Source: Norana najaformis (lineage: Eukaryota; Annelida; Clitellata; Crassiclitellata; Hormogastridae). From it: a stretch of DNA of 64,000 bases. The stretch covers positions 16,645,204-16,709,203 of the forward strand of contig OZ029921.1 in the NCBI GenBank assembly GCA_964023275.1. Reading direction: 5' to 3'. The stretch's first letter is position 1; every line of letters begins with the position of its first letter. Below the pieces are notes generated by a model. It saw only the letters and a program-made list of their open reading frames with translations. It searched no databases and was not told where the DNA came from. This document shows, in pieces, positions 57,901 to 64,000 of the stretch. The position numbers were made by a program, and so were the translations under genes.

Positions 57901-60130
57901 AGAGCGGATGCTATTTATGTTATTTAATGGCATTAATACTGTAGGTCACTGCGAGCTATAAGCACTTTTGCCACTGATAAGCTGTAATGCACAGGTTTTG
58001 CGGATCCATTTAGCGTTCAATAAAATATCGGTAAAAATCAACAATTTTAAAGTGTAAGTGGTTAAAAGTAAGCAAACAAACTGTTTTTAAACAAAACGCT
58101 GGATGTAGCCTACTATTAAATTAGTCGAAAACGTCTAAGTTAATTCTGTCACTTTCCAGGAGCCACTGCGTGAGTCTTTTGGCTTTAGCTTTCCCTCTTC
58201 GATGATACTATCCGTATATGTATATGTCAAAGCATTTATATAGCGTCTTTTATGAACCTTACATATGATGTACGAGAAAATAAAATTCTTCGCCAACGTC
58301 ATTCTTAGTACTGAACGTAACTCTGCAGATCGTGACTAATCCATTAAAGTATGTATGTGTGTATGTATATTGTTGCAGGTTGTCTAGGGATATGGAATAA
58401 GATGCGAGATTTAGGTTAAAATGTTTTTATTTCATAAGTTATTTTCAAGCGAAACAGAACTCACATGATGACAATACGACGGCTGCAGACGGCGACTAAA
58501 CCCGCGGACACCTCACGAAGAGAAAACACAACGTCCGCCAACAGACGGTGACGGAAAACGACTAAAAAGGACCAAAACGATTCGGAAAACAAAACAAGTC
58601 ATCCAGGCAGGAAGATTAAACTCAGTTAATTGAGAGATACTGGCAAAAATACGGCCTTGCAGGATCAAAGAAAGTCCAATCTGAACCAAAATTAAACACA
58701 AACTCCTTTATATGCTGTCGCCTTTCCCGCCAAATTGTAGAGAAAAAGTACAACTCCACCTACTCGGTGCCATCTTTTACGCTCTATCTTACAATGTAGG
58801 AATGTATGAATATGAGTATATATTCGTGTACCTAAACACTTAATATGGCGCCTTTATATAGTTTTCAGAAGCGCTGAATCGATATCTATCGAATTTAACA
58901 CTGACTCTTACATCAAATCACGTGAACTGCCCTACACTGCAGTGTCTCATAATTTAGCTACTTTTCTACTCATCCAACTTAACCCCGTGCGTACATCTGT
59001 TCGTCTCTAGACATCGCCATCTGACAATCCACACATCGATCACTTGTTCATCACGTGTCAGACGAAGACGTTAACTAGAACAGGACGACCGTCATCGCGC
59101 TGTCCCACTCCATCCACCTCTCCACCCCTTCCGCGAAAGCAAACTGGGGTTAACTGCTGGGTGGCGTTCAGTCGACCGTCAGACGAAAACTACTGCCACT
59201 CCTCGTCCTCCTTCTGCCCCAGAGGACTCAAGCGAAGCCCTTTATCCAGCGGAGGACGGACAGACGTACGGGTGGATTGCGACGCCATGACTACTGAGGA
59301 GGTGAGGAGGCTGGCCTTTGGTCCATAACTGCTTTCGGTCCAGATGATGGAAGAATACAATCGACGGATATCTTCAAGGCTCAATAGGTTGCCTACGAAC
59401 TGATCAACCGACTCCAACATTATTAAAAAACGCATGAAGATTCTATATACGTATATATATGCATACACTTATATGTTTATATATACGTATACATATATAT
59501 GAATGTATACATATATGTATAGAGTTGGCTTTGGTACTTGATGAGTGTATATATGTGTGTATGTGTGTGTGCGTGCATGTGCACGTGTGTGTGTGGGTGG
59601 CGTTGATTTCATTTCGTCGTACAAGAACAGCGGTGATGTACTGGGCTTTAGATCGAATTCCTGATCAAAAGACTCCGTCCGTTGGTCGCTGCAGAGCATT
59701 CAGACGACTCACTGCGGCTCTTCGACGTCTAGAGACTAGATGACAGAAATTAACCAGCCTTTGTAAAACTGCCGAATAATATTAAACCAATTAAAAGCAA
59801 TAGTTCTTCAATACAGAGGTAAATACGTAGCAATGCGTGTGCATATATAAAATGCATTGACGATGTACACGGATGCAGACTACCTGTTTATTTTCGTACA
59901 AAATATGAGATATATACGTAATACATAGTTGACTGTATATCATTTGTATCTTCTTCTGCGCATATCCGCGACCATATCTCGGTCGTTGGCTGTCTCCGTG
60001 TCATTTTGACGGATTACATTGTCTAAACGTGAAATTCGCATAATAATTCTGGCAGTTTAGACTGATACTGTTGCCGAGTCTGCGTGTCAGAACTAATTTT
60101 TCCTTTCCAACACGGATTCATTGCGCTTCT
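54900..60130. other. Unassigned region
   Basis: No recognisable genes. ORFs of 60-125 codons (for example 56551-56823 and 56945-57322 on plus, 58513-58701 on minus) lack known domains. ATATAC/GTGTGT simple repeats lie at 59445-59600. A LINE-tail-like TGGAAAGTGCTATACGAATG occurs at 55018. Confidence 0.4.
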
Positions 60131-60144
60131 GACAGTTATTGTTG

Positions 60145-60240
60145 TGTGTTATCGTGACCTACTATGTCTGGAATGGTCCACCTACAGAGGGGCGACAGGA
60201 TTCCAGCTGAACAGTCAAGCCTCAGAAATACAGACCTTCG
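60145..60240 (-). mobile_element. SINE family C, 3' body fragment
   Basis: The minus strand reads GGCTTGACTGTTCAGCTGGA, ATCCTGTCGCCCCTCTG and TAGGTGGACCATTCCAGACA. This matches 61510-61570 on the plus strand with a few changes. The tRNA head is not visible here. Confidence 0.75.
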
Positions 60241-60527
60241 TACACCCGTCTACGCCGGGAAATCTTGGATTCAATGAAGGAAGGGTGAAGGGAGTCTATG
60301 GAGTGGCACCGACAGTCAATCACGGAACGGCTCAACTATCTACCGGCCGGCGGGCAACGAATGCCTGTCCTCTGCATATCCGGCAGTTCGAGGAATATCC
60401 GGATGCCGCGTCGTCTTCCATCTACGAGGGACTGCTGGACGGCGAGACAACCGTGAGCTATCGGCGGTGGATCACATCGCCTGTCGTAGTTCCTCAGTCC
60501 CGATGCTACGTGCTTCAAGAACTCTGA
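60225..60527 (+). CDS. Unknown open reading frame, possible gene fragment
   Basis: A plus-strand frame of 147 codons (60084-60527) is open, but its first part runs through a SINE copy, so only the stretch after about 60240 could be coding. That part has balanced composition and reads STGRRATNACPLHIRQFEEY followed by PDAASSSIYEGLLDGE. No known domain was recognised, and other frames are also partly open. It could be an exon of an unknown protein or chance. Confidence 0.2.
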   Translation, partial: EIQTFVHPSTPGNLGFNEGRVKGVYGVAPTVNHGTAQLSTGRRATNACPLHIRQFEEYPDAASSSIYEGLLDGETTVSYRRWITSPVVVPQSRCYVLQEL

Positions 60528-60689
60528 ACATGCTGTCATCTGCTGTATTACGAACTCTAGTTCGGAATCTGTTGGTTGGGCTCTGCGTGTGTGCGTGAGC
60601 TTGCCACTGGTGACTCTTCTAGTTATTTAAGAAAAGTTTGCTAATGGATGAATGTTCTGTTCTTAATGACATTCAACCTCGTTAAGGTT

Positions 60690-60770
60690 AGCGCATAGAG
60701 CGCCTCTAGTTAGTTTATCTTGAAAAGGCGCCATACAAATTTCTCATTACAATTACAACAGAATTATACG
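60690..60770 (+). mobile_element. LINE 3' tail remnant with (ATTACA)n
   Basis: AGAGCGCCTCTAGTTAGTTT, AAAGGCGCCATACAAATTTC and ATTACAATTACAAC form the shared LINE 3' end, as at 3090-3160. Confidence 0.65.
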
Positions 60771-61399
60771 CGAATGCATAGATATAAACGCAATAGTCTA
60801 ATCACAAAGGTCTACAAAGTTACTCAGTATTGGTATTCCTAGATCTAACCTACTAACACTTACTAGTATTGGTATTGATCTGCGATGTCTGCAAGGGGCG
60901 ACGCAATAAGCAGATATTAATAGAACTTCTCCAGCCATAACTCAGCTGCTAAAAGACCCGCTTTATTGATAGGCCTAACAGCCATGAAGGCCACAAATTA
61001 GTGAGGCTAAAAAAGACCAGTTTACTGAAGTACGTCATGCCTAAATGAGTAATAAATAAATATTAAAGATATGCATGTATGATTCATAAGTTTATACATT
61101 TATATATATACTATATAATGCTCTTCTGGATCATAGACGATAAGATTTCTTTTATAGCCGTGAGAGGAAGATTAAACGGTCGCCATATAAAGAATTTCAC
61201 AGCTATTACCCCATTAGAATGTCTGGTCATTCAGAAAACCAAGTGAAATTACCGTCGTAAACTCTCTCTCTCTTCCTTATTACATTATCGCCGATTATTC
61301 TGACCGCAGAAGAAGCGGCCCCGCTGCCTGCAGGTGGCAGGTTACCTGTCAGAAGAGGCATCCCTCTCGCAATCAACAGAGCCACTGTAGGCAGTTAAT

Positions 61400-61640
61400 A
61401 GGCTAGGTGGCCGAGCGGCTACTGCTTGGCTTTTCACCTCTGCGATCCGGGTTCAAATCTCGAGATCCATCAGGTAAAATCAGCACTGTCGAACTGTGCA
61501 TATGTCTGTGACTTGACTGTCCAGCTGGAGTCCTGTCTCCCCCTCTGTAGGTGGACCATTCCAGACACAGAAGGTGACGATACAAGCGCCTCCTTTAAAC
61601 CACTAGGCTTACACCCGCAGTTAGTTTATAGGCGTCTATA
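61400..61640 (+). mobile_element. tRNA-derived SINE, family C, full-length-looking copy
   Basis: The head TAGGTGGCCGAGCGGCTACT resembles a Ser/Leu tRNA A box; the B-box region is CCGGGTTCAAATCTCGAG. The body continues with TCGAACTGTGCATATGTCTG, ACTTGACTGTCCAGCTGGAG and GTGGACCATTCCAGACACAG. It aligns with 3470-3605 (minus, head and proximal body) and 60145-60240 (minus, distal body). Confidence 0.8.
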
Positions 61641-61649
61641 AGAAAGTGG

Positions 61650-64000
61650 CATATTTGTGCGACTCGTGCATGACCGAATGTAAAGTAACCTTTCGTGACC
61701 TCTGTAAGAGTAAGGGGCCGGATGCCTGAAGTGCATGCAACGACAGAACATTCATTGGGACTTATCTGAAAAAACATAAAATCTTAATTTTATTCTGGAA
61801 AGTAGAGCTCTGGCATCGTGTTCTGCAGGGACGTCGTCACTGCATGCGGTCAGCGGTACTGCATCTGACAAAATGGCTTACTTAGTCCGTAGGCTTGGTG
61901 CAGTATTGTGGATTTTGAATGTTCATGCAAACAGAATACATTTTTGTGATCAGGAAGCACAGCCTATATAGCCTTCTCACGACTACTAGGACAGCCATTA
62001 AAGTCACAATGAATAAATTGATTTTGTAGTAGGCCTATGCATTTAATGCACAGCGTCTAAATGAGCATTGTTGTCTGTAACGTGAGCAGCACATCACGAC
62101 CATTTGGGACAAAAGTCAAAGTCAGGCAGTTTTCCTGTATATGTAATCTTTCTTCTAGCCTTAAAGAATGAATTTTGGTATAAAGTTTATGCAGGGTACA
62201 GTTTACTTAGATCACTAAATTTAAAGACTAATGGTGTCACTTATTCAGCTTTGTAAGCTCTCTCCGTTATGTGGCATAATTTCAGCAAACCCCGAAAAAT
62301 CCAGGCTGCATATTAAAAGATGAGGAATCAGTGATTCTAGCATTGAATTCATTAGAATTCATTAGGATTCGTTAGACACTTTCGACTTCGTAGTGTAAGG
62401 CTAACAGTTCGAACAGTAGTTGGCCTGAGTGGCAATCGTATCATCCATCCCTCGCCAGTTTACCTACCAGCACACTGTTCTACAGTATGTAAGAGTGGCA
62501 CACTAACAACGCATTTGCTCAACTGCAAAGGCATACTCTGGCTTGAATCTGGGCCCGGAAGGTTACATAAAAGCAAACAAGACTGTTCTCGCTTATTTGA
62601 TTCCCATCACGTTGTGTGTGAGACGTGGAAGTTTAGATTGCATATGATGCTTAAAGTTATCGCCGACATCTGCTCTTGACAAAATAAACGTCAAAACAGA
62701 AACCCGCCGAATATCCAGACATTGCCATAGTGATTTCAAACACCACCTAAACATCTGTAACCCTATTATAAATATAGAGGAATGACTACACGGGTTTAAA
62801 TTTATTCATTAGATAAGAAATACTCAAACGCACGCAAGCACACACACATAACCCAATTCATTATTATTTTTGCTTAAATAGGCCATTCTGTGAAATGCTT
62901 TTTTCTTCAAAACCGGTAATCCAATTACTGCCTTTCGGCGAGTCTACAAACCAGCAGATCATCTTTCACAACTGCTTACGATGGCATATTGTGTCTTGCA
63001 TATCCTCATCATCTGAGCATGTTTCTACTCTCCTCCTCCTCCTTCTCTTTTTTCTTTCTTCCGTTCATCAGAACTTAGAACGCTTCGTAGCAAATTATTT
63101 CTACATTTGCGTTGCTAATTTGGATTTAAATTCGGTCGGCCTTGTCAGGAGCGCCGCTTTACGACGTTGGATCGACACGGGACAAAGGTCGAATACGAAG
63201 CTGTTTACAGGCTGGAAAAGAGATGATAAAATACAGGAGTAGGGGATGTAAAGTGTTAAAAGTGGAGAAGATAAGATGACAAAAGACGATATAGCCTATA
63301 GCACAGCATGTACTGCGGAAGAGCGGAAAGAACAACAAATTGGAGTTTACATGTTGAGTTAAACAGTGGAGAGCAAAGCAGAGGAGTGGAGAAAACGAGA
63401 AGACATCAGAAGCCAGTTCAGAATAAGAGAGGACAGCTCACAGAATAAAAGGTGAGTATGCAGAATGATGGAAAGGCCGAGACAGAAGTATACCTATGCA
63501 AGTTGTGGCATAACACACAAAATGCAGAAAATGACTGCAGGAGAGAAAAATTAAACCAACTCGAACACATGACAGCACAAAAAAAGACAAAAAGACTAAG
63601 AGAACAACAGATTACAAATCATGACCAAGTTTCTCTTTCTGATTAAATGTCTCATATTCCTTTCTTTTCTTGTCTGTCTAATCTTGCCTTTCGGTTAAAA
63701 GGCACGCCATAAATCGACTCGGACAAAAGGCGCCTATAGCCACGTGTACCATTTACAGCTGCGTGAGTAGACAAATCGTTGATTTAAATTTCCGACAGCT
63801 ACAGCTTGGCGAGAAAGCGACCATTGGTTAAGGGTTGAGGCTATTGATTAAGCTGTTAAACGCGAGCAACGGACCGAACAGGCTGTATTAGCATCCGAAT
63901 TTGTGAGCAAATTTTCGGTCACTAGTTACTTAAGAAGCATTAAATCATGGCTACGAATCGGTTGAGTGATTTTCCCTTCGGATGGACGACTTCACTTCGA
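61650..64000. other. Unassigned right end
   Basis: No recognisable genes or well-defined repeats. GAATTCATTAG direct repeats lie at 62345-62370 and a CTCCTCCTCC run at 63032-63044. ORFs at 62895-63242 and 63452-63646 lack known domains. Confidence 0.4.

Noticed and set aside
1-64000. CRISPR arrays, operons or a prokaryotic defence system
   Set aside because: Direct repeats present are tandem without unique spacers, and the genes have eukaryotic introns.

Overview
The window is a stretch of an invertebrate animal genome. It has intron-split genes with GT-AG (and one apparent GC-AG) splice sites, dense simple repeats, tRNA-derived SINEs and decayed LINEs. The words taggcctat/ggcctata recur, CpG is not strongly depleted, and (TCTG)n, (TACA)n and (AAGGT)n tracts are common. 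Two animal gene families are clear: an AP-2 transcription factor (TFAP2) and a two-pore-domain potassium channel (K2P). I take it to be a bilaterian, perhaps marine, invertebrate, but cannot place the phylum from the sequence alone.

Both genes lie in the left 15.3 kb on the minus strand. TFAP2 runs from about 15.28 kb down to its stop at 10.94 kb. Five coding exons are recognisable: the PPxY activation-domain exon and four exons that make the basic plus helix-span-helix DNA-binding and dimerisation region. Four exon edges join in frame. The first coding exon was not found, nor was any small exon between the activation exon and the next one. About 4.6 kb downstream, on the same strand, the K2P gene runs from 6.29 kb to at least 2.49 kb. 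Three exons encode TM1, the extracellular cap, pore loop 1, TM2, TM3 and pore loop 2. The exon for TM4 and the cytoplasmic tail was not found and may lie beyond the left edge.

The right 48 kb (about 15.7-64 kb) shows no convincing host gene and is a repeat graveyard. It holds a broken Ty3/gypsy-type retrotransposon (19.2-21.0 kb, minus) whose integrase precedes the pre-reverse-transcriptase segment, the unusual Gmr1-like order, plus a second small fragment of the same element at 16.3 kb. There are four sizeable LINE relics of the L2/CR1 type (23.9-25.0, 36.4-37.6, 37.9-38.6 and 45.8-46.9 kb) and many short LINE 3' ends sharing a GCGCTATATAAAT tail. At least four families of tRNA-head SINE can be defined because copies within the window align to one another.

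Tandem repeats are prominent: a 25-bp array at 1.5 kb, a 94-bp array beside the first recognised K2P exon, a 12-bp array at 15.6 kb, a 12-bp array organised into 96-bp higher-order units at 47 kb, a long (TACA)n tract at 45.1 kb, and (AAGGT/ACCTT)n tracts at several sites. No CRISPR array, operon, rRNA or intact tRNA gene was seen. I found no undescribed multi-gene system. The most notable items are the apparent GC-AG intron in TFAP2, the integrase-first retroelement, the internally defined SINE families, a 41-bp exact duplication inside one SINE, and the 96-bp higher-order minisatellite.
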